Source: Aricia agestis (lineage: Eukaryota > Arthropoda > Insecta > Lepidoptera > Lycaenidae). Taken from it: a DNA stretch of 64,000 nucleotides. Position numbers and translations under genes: made by a program. The stretch is from positions 7,046,501-7,110,500 of the forward strand of contig NC_056406.1 of assembly GCF_905147365.1 (NCBI RefSeq), read 5' to 3'. Under the pieces are notes generated by a model that made no database searches, was not told the DNA's origin, and saw only the letters and a program-made list of their open reading frames with translations. Of the stretch, positions 21,411 through 32,193 are shown piece after piece. Numbering within the stretch: position 1 is the first letter of the stretch; every line of letters starts with the position of its first letter.

Positions 21411-21789
21411 CAATAATTGCTTATAATTGCTTATTTTTAATAATTGCTTCAGTAACAAGTGCAACAGTATGTCAAACTTACTGGCACAAATAAAGTTGGG
21501 ATAGCTCCTTTAACCAAAATAGTATTTATTCTACTTTTTCTTTAAAAATTTTCAATGAAATGTTTGCTACATATTGTTGAATTTTTCTTGGGATTCCAAC
21601 CAACACGCCCAATTAATTTCAGCCATTTTCCTCTTATTAGAGGATCTTGAAGGAATCTGTAAAACAAATGATTATGATATATAAATATAAACCTTCCTCT
21701 AGTTTTAGAGTCACTCTATATTATAGTAGTTATATTATATTAGCTATATTATAATATACTATTAGTTAAAATAAGATAATATGTCCTTT

Positions 21790-21982
21790 TTAGTCCGGCC
21801 GCACATTATCCGAATGTGTGATCACTAAAATTCGGACGCCCCGCCCCGCTCATACATTTTGACACGTCAGAAATTCTTTTAGTATGATGGGTCTACAACA
21901 AAATGTATGAACAGAGTGCGTTCCGCCGGGCGTCCGAATTTTTCTGATCAGAAATTTCGGATAATGTGCGACCGGGCTTAAG
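21790..21982. mobile_element. Short MITE with 22-bp inverted ends
   Basis: The ends GTCCGGCCGCACATTATCCG and CGGATAATGTGCGACCGGGC are inverted repeats, with TTA/TAA at the edges. An inner pair (AAATTCGGACGCCCCGC and GCCGGGCGTCCGAATTTT) extends the stem. It is non-coding. Confidence 0.6.
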
Positions 21983-22516
21983 GTGATAAATATAAAGGTA
22001 AATGATTTTTAATTTTAGTTTTATGTTATTGTAAAATATCGATAAGCATATCGATAAATTTGATTCAAGCACTAGCGTATATGTAAAAAATTTTGATGAA
22101 AATTTTTTCTTCAAAATTTGTGTAATATAAGAACAATAGTACCTTTAGTTACGCAAAATATGAAAGTAAAAGGGAGGATTTATAATATTTTATTTGAAAT
22201 AGAGAACTAAAGACAGAATAGAGCGAAAATAAACACATCGTAGCAATTAGGACATGAAGATTAATTACCTGTGAAATGTATATTTTTCAGGATTATTCTT
22301 ATGATTTACACTGCAAACAATTACAGCACAAGTCAACATTTTTAAATATAATAATATTTATTAAAAATAACAAACAAATTGAACAATATATTGGAAATAC
22401 TGAAAGGGCATAAAAACGACTGACGACTTTTGACGACCTGTCAAATAAAAGTGGTTACAATTTTCATTAGACTGCCTCTCTCTTTTCATCTTGTTATAAT
22501 TCCATAAAGGATTTTC

Positions 22517-22700
22517 TTCTCACTCGCACTCTTTGTTGGTCTTGAAGATCTTCCGACCGAGCGAGATAGCATGCTCGGTCAGGCCGAAGCCCACTGACGT
22601 CATTTCAGACGTTGTATATATCTTGCCGTTCTCCGAAACTTTGATAGCGCGATGCAGGAATGTTAGGCGAATTGTGGGTACCGCCACAATAGCTTCTAAA
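22517..22700 (-). other. Repeated exon-like module, unknown protein
   Basis: On the minus strand an open stretch reads VAVPTIRLTFLHRAIKVSEN, then YTTSEMTSVGFGLTEHAI, and stops after NKECE (stop near 22517). About 150 bp of it is nearly identical to the 5' part of the chimeric retroposon at 19462. The frame continues upstream only into the foldback arm, so the N-terminal extension is not credible. It may be a fragment of a host gene or of a mobile element. I do not recognise the family. Confidence 0.35.
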
Positions 22701-23120
22701 CTATCTGACTTAAAACATTGAAGTAAAAGAATTTTAGAAGATGAAAACATTCTCTATCTTTTAAAAATAAAAAAAAACAGTTTAATGTGCTAGATTTTTT
22801 ACAAAAAGCCATTAAAAAAAATACACAATTTTTTTTTCTCAAACTTAGGTTTTTCTATGTTTAATTTCACGAAATTTATAACATATTGCCTATGTAAGCG
22901 TAGTCCACAAATTTAGCTATCAAATGAGACCTTTTTTATCTTCATAGGATATTTACAAGAGCAGTTCTGGTCAGATTAGTGTGAAAGCCCGAGAAAAACT
23001 AAAATGGCTGCCATTTTACAACCATGAGAGAGAAAAAAAATTTGAGGGCCAATTTGTCGATGAAATATGCCATAGATCACGACATTAAAGGATCGGACAC
23101 CGGTGTCGGGACACATTGTA

Positions 23121-25115
23121 TATGTGATATATCGCGTCTGTTACGATAGTTTTGTGCGAGAAAACCCCCAAAACTCCTATACAAACTTGGGGCCTCAAAA
23201 CATACAAAACAGAGCAATTCTAAACAACGTGAATATTAAGTTAGTTTCAAAGATATATATACCTTAGTTTGTGTTCGTTACTTAGATTTGCCACTTTTGA
23301 AGGACAGTCGCTTTGACAAGTTCGAGATTGTTCGGAGTTACGCAAATTATTGTGAATAGTATCGATCAAATGATTTCGCTGAACACATAGTCACTATCGA
23401 CAAATTTGCCATCCGCTCTCGAAAATATCTATAAGAATATAATAATAACCATGAGAAAATCTAAACCACTAACACTCACATATACTCACTAATTAATTAT
23501 TTTGTACACTTACACAGATATTTACTGCAAAACTCCAAGATGATTAACTAATAATATAAGATAATGGGGCAATTTAATTTCCGTGCAAAATTCTAAGTAC
23601 CTATTACCTACAACAATAATAATAATTATGATATGGACGACCTGGTCCTCGAGGCATTATAAGTTTCGTCATGTTCCAATAAACGTATTACAAAAGTTAT
23701 AATGGACTATACATGTAATAGAAATAAGGACATGGGATTAGTACGGCGAAGTCTGTTCGTCGTGCTAATAAGTTTTTCGGAACTAGGGTGAACATGACTA
23801 GTGACTGCACAGTACTAGTCATTGGACAGAGCACAAGAACACTATATTTATTAAGGTTGCTTTAAAAACTACCTGTTTTTTTCTTAAAAAACGTGTTTTT
23901 ATGCTCTGTCCAATGACTAGTAGGTACTGTCCAATGTATAGTCATTTACCCTATAACGTTATACAAGCTATTGCGCTCGGCTTCATCGATGTACTATCAG
24001 GGAAGTTGATTCCTAGGCAGATGGGGGACCTGCGTAGTTCGATTACGTGAAACCCAGCCGACGGTTCACAATTAACATTGAATTGACAAGATCCGACCAA
24101 ATAATGTTGGTCTGTCAACTGCCTAAGAATCAATTTCCTTAATGGTACGTACAATTTTCATACTACCCCCATTTTAGAGATGGAGTTTTTTAAAATCCAG
24201 TCTTAGTGGATCTAAGTTTAATAATGATATAGTTAAGGTATCACAGTTTATGAGATTTCGTGATTAATTAATGAGTGGTGTCTATGTATGTATACAGAGA
24301 GGATAGATCACGGATAGATACAAAAGATTTTACGTAGGCAGTGTAGAAATTATACATTTTATACTTACAAGTTACATGTGTTAAAATCCTAATTTTATAA
24401 GTGCTAAAATATATAATACCTACTTAATAACAAAGTCAGAAAGAGTATAGAAATATTTTCACATTAAAGGCTTAAAATACAATAAAATACTCAATTTTAT
24501 GGTACTCCGTTATAGCATAAATATTGTAAAAGACGTTAAGCACAATTTTATCTCGGGGAATCCCCGTGGGCTTCGGAAGGCTGACTTTCGCCAAGTTGTA
24601 AACGCCTCTCAAATGTGTATAACGCTATTTACCACTTCAACAGTTTGAGACAAAGGACCGTTTCCTTTCGCATAACATGACGATTATCACTCTGGCTTTT
24701 AGGCTTTTGGTTGCTTAAGGCTACTTTCTGTTGCGTGCGACTTTCGACAAACATTTTCATAATATTTTGTGTTGTAATTGCAAAGCTGATTTATAGGTTA
24801 TTGTAATACTGTAACAATAAAACCAACATTTCTTGTTGGAAAATTATTTCCATTATTTTTTTAGATAAAGTCCCGGCAGGCTGCATGCGGCCTGCGTGCA
24901 GCAGGTTGAGTATAGCTGGTCTAATTTATGTAGCTAAAATCTAAACATTTTTTGCACACCAGACAAGCAAATAAATTATCTTGTAATCTCAATAGCTCAC
25001 TGTGTAGGGACGTCTTAAGATTAACATTTAAAGTTTTCTTACTTGTATAAATGTGAGTTTCGAATACAGTATTTATCATACTTCTCTATCTTTGAAGGTT
25101 AGTGAGTGAGTGGAG
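23121..25115. other. Gene-free stretch with two MITEs
   Basis: At about 23784-23952 is a hairpin element with inner arms TAGTCATTGGACAGAGC and GCTCTGTCCAATGACTA and outer ends GGGTGAACATGACTAG and TAGTCATTTACCC; a scrap recurs at about 45615-45655. At 23991-24148 is a second MITE, listed separately. From 24150 to 25115 nothing recognisable was found. Confidence 0.5.
23991..24148. mobile_element. MITE with GTACYATCRRGGAAGTTGATTCC-like ends
   Basis: Left end GTACTATCAGGGAAGTTGAT and right end (read inward) GTACCATTAAGGAAATTGAT are inverted over about 30 bp. The same element occurs at 44822-44983 with a partial copy at about 44655-44745. It is non-coding, and the target duplication is unclear. 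Confidence 0.6.
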
Positions 25116-25151
25116 CATAGTTTGACGCGACAGTATATAAATAAGTCTATG
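25116..25151 (-). repeat. Micro-palindrome unit, diverged copy
   Basis: On the minus strand it reads CATAGACTTATTTATATACTG and ends CAAACTATG, 36 bp long. It matches the 33-41 bp inserts elsewhere in the window but has no recognisable 8-bp target duplication, so it is probably older. Confidence 0.5.
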
Positions 25152-25395
25152 ACCGCAATTATCTCAAGTAATTAAATTAAACATCACGCCTCGGTGGGTC
25201 GCTGCAGAACAGGCCCGAAAACTTCATCTGGCGTCACACGCTTTGTTGTTCTAATTACTATTAATAACAGCGTGTTTGATACAGTGTACAAACAATACAA
25301 AAGTTACAAACAAACATACTTACTGATAATGTTCCTAGTTGTCGAGATGTTGGGGAGATGTTTAAGAGGGCACAGGTTTTATCCCGAATTATAAA

Positions 25396-25958
25396 TAATA
25401 AAAATAAAATAAAAATCATTTATTTTCAGCCAGTGATCCATAGTGTTAGTAACAATTAGACTTAAAAACTATGTTAGTACATTTCTATAATTTACAATTT
25501 AATAAATAAAAATTGTCTATGATTGACAGGTTCACTGAGACTTCATAACGTGAAGTTCAATGGACCTGCCCACCAAGACTGAATCTACTCTTTCACTAAT
25601 CCTTAGGACCATAGACTTAATAATATATACTGTCGTATTATAGATTTATGCTTAGGACCATAATTAAGTCTATGCTTAGGACTGTGTTCGAGCTCCCTCG
25701 CACTCTGTTTACTAGTGAGGTGACTCTTTTCCTAATTAGTGCATAAAAGTCGACTACACTGGCATTTGTGGATATACCCGATGCACTACAGTAGCGAGGT
25801 AGTCGGAACGAAGCCCTGAAGATGTTATTGTACTGAATCCGCAGGGCATTGTAAGACTTCTGTGTATAAATATTTGGCCCACAGACTCGTGTAAAATGTC
25901 TGGCAATATGCTTTAAAAGAGTGATCTTAACTTCAGCTGTGCATCTGTGTGCCAACAT
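25396..25958 (-). mobile_element. LINE 3' fragment with reverse transcriptase C-terminus
   Basis: The minus frame 25638-25958 encodes NALRIQYNNIFRASFRLPRY, CSASGIS and FYALIRKRVTSLVNRVRGS. This is typical of the extreme C-terminal region of LINE reverse transcriptases (LRVAYNNAFR/LPRWCSASGMF-type). The catalytic domain is missing. Downstream sequence runs to an A/T-rich tail (AATAAATGATTTTTATTTTA on the minus strand). A micro-palindrome has inserted at 25610-25682. Confidence 0.65.
25610..25674. repeat. Micro-palindrome insert plus partial second unit, 8-bp TSD
   Basis: The word CTTAGGAC occurs three times (25602-25609, 25651-25658, 25675-25682). The first two copies bracket a 41-bp unit beginning CATAGACTTAAT and ending ATTTATG. 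The last two bracket a 16-bp unit CATAATTAAGTCTATG, the right half of the family. This looks like insertion with an 8-bp target duplication followed by a partial second copy. Confidence 0.65.
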
Positions 25959-26272
25959 AATAATATATTATGTGCTAAATATATTATGTGTTGTATTTAC
26001 AAAACTTCTAGATGATGCCTGCAACTCCGTTGCGGCAAAATTCGTTTATCGCGCGGGAACCGTAAATTTTTCCTAAATGAAAAATATCCTAAGTCCTTAG
26101 ATGAATGATTGGTCTCGCGCTCGCACTACGATTAGATACCGTCGGAGTACTTGAAAAATGCGGCAACAAATAATACGCCTCATCGGGCGTAACCGCGCCA
26201 GTCGCGCCGCAAGCTTCGGGTGAGGTAGATGTGTCGATAATTTTCGAAATTTTAAGTTACGTCCGCAGCAAA

Positions 26273-26353
26273 ATGCCAATTTGCGTAGTGAGACTATGCA
26301 ATAATAACACTGCAAGAAACAAGAAAGGTACTGGCATCACATACCATCAGTAA
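26273..26353 (+). pseudogene. THAP zinc-finger N-terminal exon of a P-like transposase
   Basis: From the ATG the frame reads MPICVVRLCNNNTARNKKG then ITYHQ and hits TAA after 26 residues. MPxC-x4-C and the G-[IV]-[TS]-[YF]-H block are the start of a THAP (C2CH) DNA-binding domain. The sequence CAGTAAAT at the end could be a splice donor (CA|GTAAAT), as P-type transposase genes have introns, but no downstream exon with the second zinc pair (C..H) or the AVPTIF-type end was found. It is taken as a relic of a once-coding element. Confidence 0.6.
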
Positions 26354-26565
26354 ATATTATATAAATCGTCATAAACACAGAAAAATAATATAAACCTGAA
26401 AATTCGGATCGGAGTACAGCTTGATGTTCAGTGTTGCCAATTACCATAAACTAAAAATTCCCAATTTTTTCTGAGATTGTGATTTTTATTTATTTATTTA
26501 TTATATCTTATTTTTTTATATATACATAGTGGATGAGTGGATGAGCGCATTAAAATCTCTAGCTA

Positions 26566-26690
26566 GGGTAGCTGGTTCGAATCCCGCCAACGGAACAAAA
26601 AGTTTTCAAAGTTCCTGGATCATGAATGTGTATTAATAATTAATATGAATTATGAGTATCATATTATAATAAAAATATTAAATACAGTTT
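26566..26690 (+). mobile_element. SINE-B fragment
   Basis: It contains GGTTCGAATCCCGCCAACGG, AACAAAAAGTTTTCAAAGTT and TCCTGGATCATGAATGTGTA, which match the B-box side and body of the SINE-B copies at 29022 and 48800 (both minus). The A-box side is absent. It lies inside the P-like element. Confidence 0.55.
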
Positions 26691-27324
26691 ATATTTTATG
26701 TAAGTACACAATACAGTAACAAATGAGAAAACAAATTTAACATTTGCTTTTTTATGACTCATTCTTAACTTTCGGTTAACTTCCTACCATTGTTTTTGTA
26801 TTGTTTTCTCATCAATATTGTACCCATTATATTTCGTTGACCTAAACAACGTTGTTATTTTATCGCATTCTTTTCGAATGGACTTTATTCCAATGGTAAA
26901 GTTTATCTGGTGATTGAAAAATCAGCACTTACTATACACTCGTAATAATAAATTACAAGACCACAGCAACTAATTTTTCCCCATTGATTGGGCACCAGTC
27001 ACGTATCTGGCAACCCGATTATCTACACACACAACAATATTTGTGCATTGTTTTACACACACTACAATATTGAGGTGCCGCATTCGGGAATCTGTGTTTT
27101 CTATGCAGCGCGGTATCTAGTCGAGCGCGCGCGCGAGACCAATCATTTATCTAAGCCTAAGTCCTTTTCCAGGACTTAAAGTATCTCCATTCCCAACAAA
27201 ATTGTTTCAGCGGTTTGAGCGTGAACAGACAGACAGATACACTTTCGCATTTATAATATTAATATTGATATGGATTGATAAGTTTTTTTTATTAATAAAA
27301 AAACATATCAGGTAATTAAAGAAA

Positions 27325-28091
27325 CTAGAGATCGCCGAATGGTCGAAATTCGACCTTAGTTTCAACGACATTAGGACTACTTATTTTGTAAAAAAATATT
27401 GACTATCATATTTTTTCAACTCTTGTCTCTGGGACTCAGACTGTGCGTGTAAGCATTGTTTAATAGTGATTCAATTAAAAAAAAAACTACTTATAATCCA
27501 TTTTCAATTTGTCACCTTGTTGTCAACAGACCTCAATCATAAATAAAAGAGTATAATTCGTATGTATAGGCTTGTCTCTCAAAAATCTGTCATTTTTCCT
27601 AGTGTGTGTGTGTTGTAGTGGGTGTAATGTTTTATTTGTTTTTTTATTGTTTATTATTGTTTTATTATTGTTGTATTGAATTTTAGTTCCTTTGTGGTGA
27701 GAGTCCCGACGCACCATCTACCGACCTTCGAGAAGGAGGAGTTCTGGCCGATTGGAGTCGTCTACAGGAGGTTCCGAGGACGACTTCCGAACACGTCGCG
27801 CCCCACGTCGCAGACAATACGTGTTTAGTGTTTTAGTGTTAGTGTTAGTTTTTAGTATAATTGTATGTATGTTAGTCTATAAGGTATTTATAATATGGGC
27901 CAAGATGCCTGAGTTAAATAAATAAATAAATAAATTTGTTAAAAAAAAATTATGATAAAAGCATAATTTCAAAATAATATAAGCTCGATGTTCATCATAT
28001 AAACTATAACTGTGCAAAATTTCATTCACCTACGTTTCCCCATTTTTCGTCAAAAGGGATACAAAGTTTTTGGCTCACGTATTAATATATA
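27325..28091 (-). mobile_element. Helitron family 1, interrupted by a LINE tail
   Basis: CTAG at 27325-27328 and the palindrome GGTCGAAATTCGACC just inside mark the 3' end on the minus strand. The body matches 1184-1691. A foreign segment of about 290 bp splits it at about 27640-27935. The 5' terminus near 28091 has mutated. Confidence 0.65.
27640..27935 (+). mobile_element. LINE 3' end with (TAAA)n tail
   Basis: A GC-richer block from about 27690 contains a short open frame (VVRVPTHHLPTFEKEEFWPI, ending at TAG near 27832). It is followed by an untranslated stretch and (AAAT)n at about 27913-27933. It interrupts the Helitron at 27325. The family is not identified; the tail resembles that of the LINE at 16560. 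Confidence 0.5.
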
Positions 28092-28329
28092 GGTTTGAAT
28101 TTGAAACACCTTCAACACTTCTATGATACTCCGTTAGTGCTTATTAATTTAATCCAATCCATCGCAGATCCATTCAATTCATGAATAAGGCCTTTTTCAT
28201 ATTGGGTAATTCCGAGGGAGATGGCCCTAGTAACTTGAGACTCTGTGAAGGAATTATGATGAATAAAATAATAATTATATTAATTGTTATTGAAAATTTA
28301 CAATAAATTACTTAATACGTTAAAGAATA

Positions 28330-28789
28330 GGCCAAGTGCGAGTCGGAGTCGCACACGAAGGGTTCCGTACCGTTATAGAGCGAAAATAAGGAAAAAAATG
28401 TGGTTTTTGTATGGAAGCCCCCCTTAATTATTTATTTTATTTTAATTTTATTATTTAATATTAAAGTACACATATAATTGAGGATTTTGTGAAAATTCCA
28501 AGTGTCTATATGTTGCCATTATGGATTACGAGCCAAAAAGACCAAAAAAATAACGTTTGTTGTACATGGGAGGCTCCCGTAAATGTTAACTTTATTTTGT
28601 TTTTAATATTTTTTGTTATAGCGGCATCAGAAATACATAATCTGTGAAAAGAAGAAGTCTAGCTATAGCGATTCTTGAGTTATAGCCTGGAGACAGACAG
28701 ACAGACGGACAGTAGGACAGACAGACGGACAGACATCGAAGTCTCAGTAATAGTCCCGTTTTTACCCTTTGGGTACGGAACCCTAAAAA
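28330..28789 (+). repeat. Dispersed repeat G, copy 2
   Basis: It starts GGCCAAGTGCGAGTCGG, has an internal (CAGACGGA) run at about 28690-28735 and ends GGGTACGGAACCCTAAAAA. Nearly full length compared with 7755-8190 and 60855-61408. Confidence 0.65.
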
Positions 28790-29021
28790 CACGTAATATT
28801 CAACTTAAAAAAAAATATGACTGGCCATCTCTCGCAGTGTCCGGTAGTGTTGGCCATATAGCGGCTGGGGAGAGATGGCCAGTACTTATTTTTGCATTCC
28901 CCTTTGCCCTTATGATCTTTTGACTGTTTTTTTCTTAATTAGTGAAAAAAACACACGTCTTCAAACTCGCTACAACTTTCATGCACTCAGAACTTGCAAA
29001 TATACATTCTAATAATAATAA

Positions 29022-29302
29022 TAATAATATCTATGGACGCTTCACACCACGTCAGTCTGGCCCCGTGCTAAGTACCTGAAGGACTTGTGTTACAGGTACC
29101 AGACAACGGAAATATATTTAATACTTTTATACTATACATATATTTAAGATTTTTATTATATCATACACATATTTAATACACATCCATGACCCAGGAACAT
29201 TGAAAAACTTTTTGTTCCATCGGCGGGATTCGAACCCGCGACCCCCGGCTTGAGTTGCCACACACTCTAACCATTGAGCCACGGAGGTCGTCAATTCTAT
29301 CC
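29022..29302 (-). mobile_element. SINE-B, tRNA-headed
   Basis: On the minus strand the head reads GACGACCTCCGTGGCTCAAT with an A-box-like TGGCTCAATGG and a B-box GGTTCGAATCC. The body has GGAACAAAAAGTTTTTCAAT and TCATGGATGTGTATTAAATA. It ends in an (ATT)n run at about 29010-29028. A second near-full copy is at 48800-49105. It is a SINE and not a functional tRNA gene: the head continues without a terminator. Confidence 0.72.
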
Positions 29303-29760
29303 AGTCTTTTTCAGTCTTCCATAGCATTTTTCTCCATCTCCCCCAGAATTGCCCCTAAACAAAATATGTTACCGATCGCTATTCACGGAACGGAAGCAGA
29401 CGGACGTAGGCGAGACACGTGTCAGGACTTACTCCAGCGTCTTCAGCTCTTATATCCCACTTATATTATTAACTGGCTGTTGCTCTCGAGTACTCTCACT
29501 TTGTGAAAATGTGTAAGAATAATGTATCACGATCACGAAAAACATAACGTTTTAAGCCTTAAATTATACGAAAAACAATATTGTTATTTTTTTAAATATA
29601 ATATTTTTATTTATTCAAAGCCCACATATAAAAAGGCGCGTAGGATTCTCTAAACTACAGCTTAACACAAACCTATAAGGTTTTTTGGCTTATATTGCAG
29701 TTACGACATTTTCTTTTGGTCGTGTCATAAATAAATTAAGAGTAGGTGTCCATTATACAT

Positions 29761-31243
29761 AACGGTCGTATGAATAAAAACTTAGCGAAGGTTTACAACA
29801 GCTTTATAAGCCTGTTGTAAAATTTAATATGAATAAAGGTTCTCTAACAGTGCTCTAACACCTTTTTAAGGTGACAGCTGTCAAAAAATAGCGCGCCTGT
29901 TTTAAACCTATTTTAAGAACATTTTAAGCATAATCGATATGAATAAACGTTTGCTAACAGTTGTTTAGGCGCGAAACGTCAAATAGGAGTTCGCAAACTT
30001 TAGTGAAGCCTCGGACCTACTTTAAGACCATTTTAAGAGACTGAAAATGGATGCAATATCGAGTATTATCGCGATTTCTGACATTATTGCAATTTCAAGA
30101 ATCAGTAAGGGTCTCTACAGACGGACCGCATTTCAACTGCAATCCAACCGCAAATTGCAGTTCAAGTGCAGTTTAAATCCAGTTGACACGATTACGGATC
30201 TACACAGACGGATCGCGTTTCAACTGCAATCCAACCGCAAATTGCAGTTCAAGTGCAGTTTGAATGCAGTTGACACGATTGCAATTCGACTGCAATAGAA
30301 CTGCAAACCATACAGTTTACACGACTGCACGCCAACTGCAACTGAACTGCAATCCGACTGCGCGTTTAGTTTGCAGTTCTATTGCAGTCGTATTGCAGTC
30401 GTGTCAACTGCATTCAAATTGCACTTGAACTGCAATTTGCGGTTGGATTGCAGTTGAAATGCGGTCCATCTGTGTAGACCTTACAATAGAACTGCAAACC
30501 AAATGCGCAGTCGGATTGCAGTTCAGTTGCAGACTTGCAGTTGACGTGCAGTCGTGTGAACTGCATACTGACTGCATCTAAACTGCACCATCCTACCCGC
30601 CCGCACGGTCCGCTCTCCAGCAGTGCAGTTTGGATGCAGTCGGTATGCAGTTCACACGACTGCACGCCAACTGCAAATGAACTGGAATCCAACTGCGCGT
30701 TTGGTTTGCAGTTCTATTGCAGTCGTGTCAACTGCATTCAAACTGCACTTGAACTGCAATTTGCGGTTAGATTGCAGTTGAAATGCGGTCCGTCTGTATA
30801 GACCCTTAGATGCATTGTGTCAAATGCACTAATTGTAGGCCTCAAAAGTAAAACAGAATAAAATAGTATTTTTAGTTATCTTCTCCTTCTTTTCATTATT
30901 CTTCTTCTTCTTTTATTATGGCGGCCTTAGTGAGTTGCCAATGTCAAAGTCTACTTTGCTCTATGATTTATAAAATCCATAAAGTACATTTATTTTTTCT
31001 TTACTCTTTATTTTTGACACATTGAATACAATTTTTAATCTGTGGAATACAATAAATTGACACACTGCCAACATTACCAAAAAAAATTCTTATAAAACGT
31101 CATCTAAAGGTATTTTACCTAGCGAAGGCTTAGCAAGCGTTTATTCATATAGAGTGTTATAAGACGGTTTTTAACTTTAGTGAACATTTTAGTTAGAAAG
31201 CTGTTAAAACGTTCACTAAGATTTTTTTATTCATACCACCGTT
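29761..31243. mobile_element. DNA element with TATGAATAAA inverted ends, host of a nested repeat
   Basis: Left AACGGTCGTATGAATAAAAA and right (inward) AACGGTGGTATGAATAAAAA are inverted termini. TATGAATAAA recurs inside the left part (about 29828 and 29938) and inverted at about 31138. A short frame starting MDAISSIIAISDII lies at 30047 but runs into the nested element. The superfamily is unresolved; such ends resemble PIF/Harbinger, but no clean 3-bp duplication is visible. Confidence 0.5.
30107..30808. repeat. Nested element saturated with TGCAGTT/AACTGCA
   Basis: The ends TAAGGGTCTCTACAGACGG and CCGTCTGTATAGACCCTTA are inverted. Inside, AACTGCA and TGCAGTT occur dozens of times in both orientations. 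A ~90-bp module (CAGACGG, ATTTCAACTGCAATCC, AAATTGCAGTTCAAGTGCAG) appears twice direct (about 30116 and 30205) and twice inverted (about 30390 and 30725). Open frames here are by-products of the repeat. Confidence 0.65.
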
Positions 31244-32193
31244 AGTGTTTACAACAAAAGGCGCTCCTAGTAACTTGTTACATTTAAGTGGTAGCTAATC
31301 ATCCGGGAATGCTCTGTCGGGTACCTTAATTGTATTTTATTTATTGTAGGCTTTTATTTCCTTAATGGCTACGTAGTATCAGTGTTTGCTGTCAAATTAT
31401 TACAAGGTTTATTTAAGTAAAGGCTAGTGTACCAAATAGTACGTTTGCTTACTAAGTACATACCTACATGCGCGCCGGCTTTTATTAAAGTTCTGGGCCT
31501 CTATCATGAGCTCTTAAAGCCAGCCAGAATACTGACTGGCTCGCATTTTGGTACCATGACCTCTATTTTCCAGCCAGTCAGTGGTCACGTGACACAAAAC
31601 TCACTTCTCCATTGTTAACTGAGTAATAATTTCGTATCATTTGGTATCATGACAACACTTCTGACATAAGCTCGCTTGCTTTTACGTCAAATACAGCAAT
31701 TCAATAAACACCAACCAACGAGTAGCTTTTACTGAATAGTTTACATTTTAGTAATTTTATTTATTAATATTACATACCTTTTTAGTCTTAAATTATATTG
31801 CTATTTAGTTGGTTAGTTACTTAATAAGTTATATTTTAGTCTGTAGCATATATTTTAGTGAAAATAATTCGTTATTAAAACCAAAAAACTTAACATTCGA
31901 AGTGTCCAAATTTTTGGAAAACGATTAAGTATTCTCAAGTTAATCACGAACTGATACATAAGTAAAGACGTAGAGACCTTAGTAATCCATTTAGTGTTAG
32001 TGAGGTTTCAGAATAATAACATAAGTGAGGTGTAGTATACCTATATGTCTAGTCAACAATAAGGTTTGCATTTGTGCGATGAGCTAAGACTGCATTGATT
32101 TAGTACACAAGAAACACATACAAGGTATAAGGAACACAAGTGTTGTGTATAATTACTGTAAAACAAGTATGAATTTTCACCAAAAACCTACAG
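31244..32193. other. Gene-free stretch
   Basis: AT-rich sequence. At about 31515-31570 the word CCAGCCAG...CTGACTGGC gives a small imperfect palindrome. No gene or element was recognised. Confidence 0.5.

Larger units (their letters stand above)
18800..23120. mobile_element. Long-arm foldback element with TA ends
   Basis: Arms 18800-19225 and about 22690-23120 are inverted copies of about 430 bp. Both ends read TACAATGTGTCCCGACACC and lie next to TA. No transposase frame was found between the arms. The 3.5-kb middle contains a hairpin, a chimeric retroposon, a LINE tail and MITEs, so it has grown by nested insertion. It could instead be two separate insertions of one MITE in opposite orientation. 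Confidence 0.55.
26096..27155 (+). mobile_element. P-superfamily-like element, 8-bp TSD, THAP remnant
   Basis: The terminal inverted repeat CTTAGATGAATGATTGG (left) and CTTAGATAAATGATTGG (right, inward) continues into TCTCGCGC. An exact 8-bp duplication CCTAAGTC lies at 26088-26095 and 27156-27163, and the boundary is confirmed because the flanks reconstitute a known Helitron. Near the left end is a THAP-like coding start (26273). THAP plus 8-bp duplication is the combination known from P elements. The rest has no transposase and includes a SINE-B fragment at 26566-26690. Confidence 0.65.
26008..27274 (-). mobile_element. Helitron, family 2, split by P-like element
   Basis: On the minus strand it starts TCCATATCAATATTAATATT (27274) after a host A and ends GCATCATCTAG (26008). 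Sequence on the two sides of the insert (26008-26095 and 27156-27274) joins to match the copies at 3991 and 51292. Confidence 0.7.

Noticed and set aside
30047..30801. Several frames with repeated NCxSxTA/LQFNC words on both strands
   Set aside because: They are by-products of the TGCAGTT repeat and change with repeat units.
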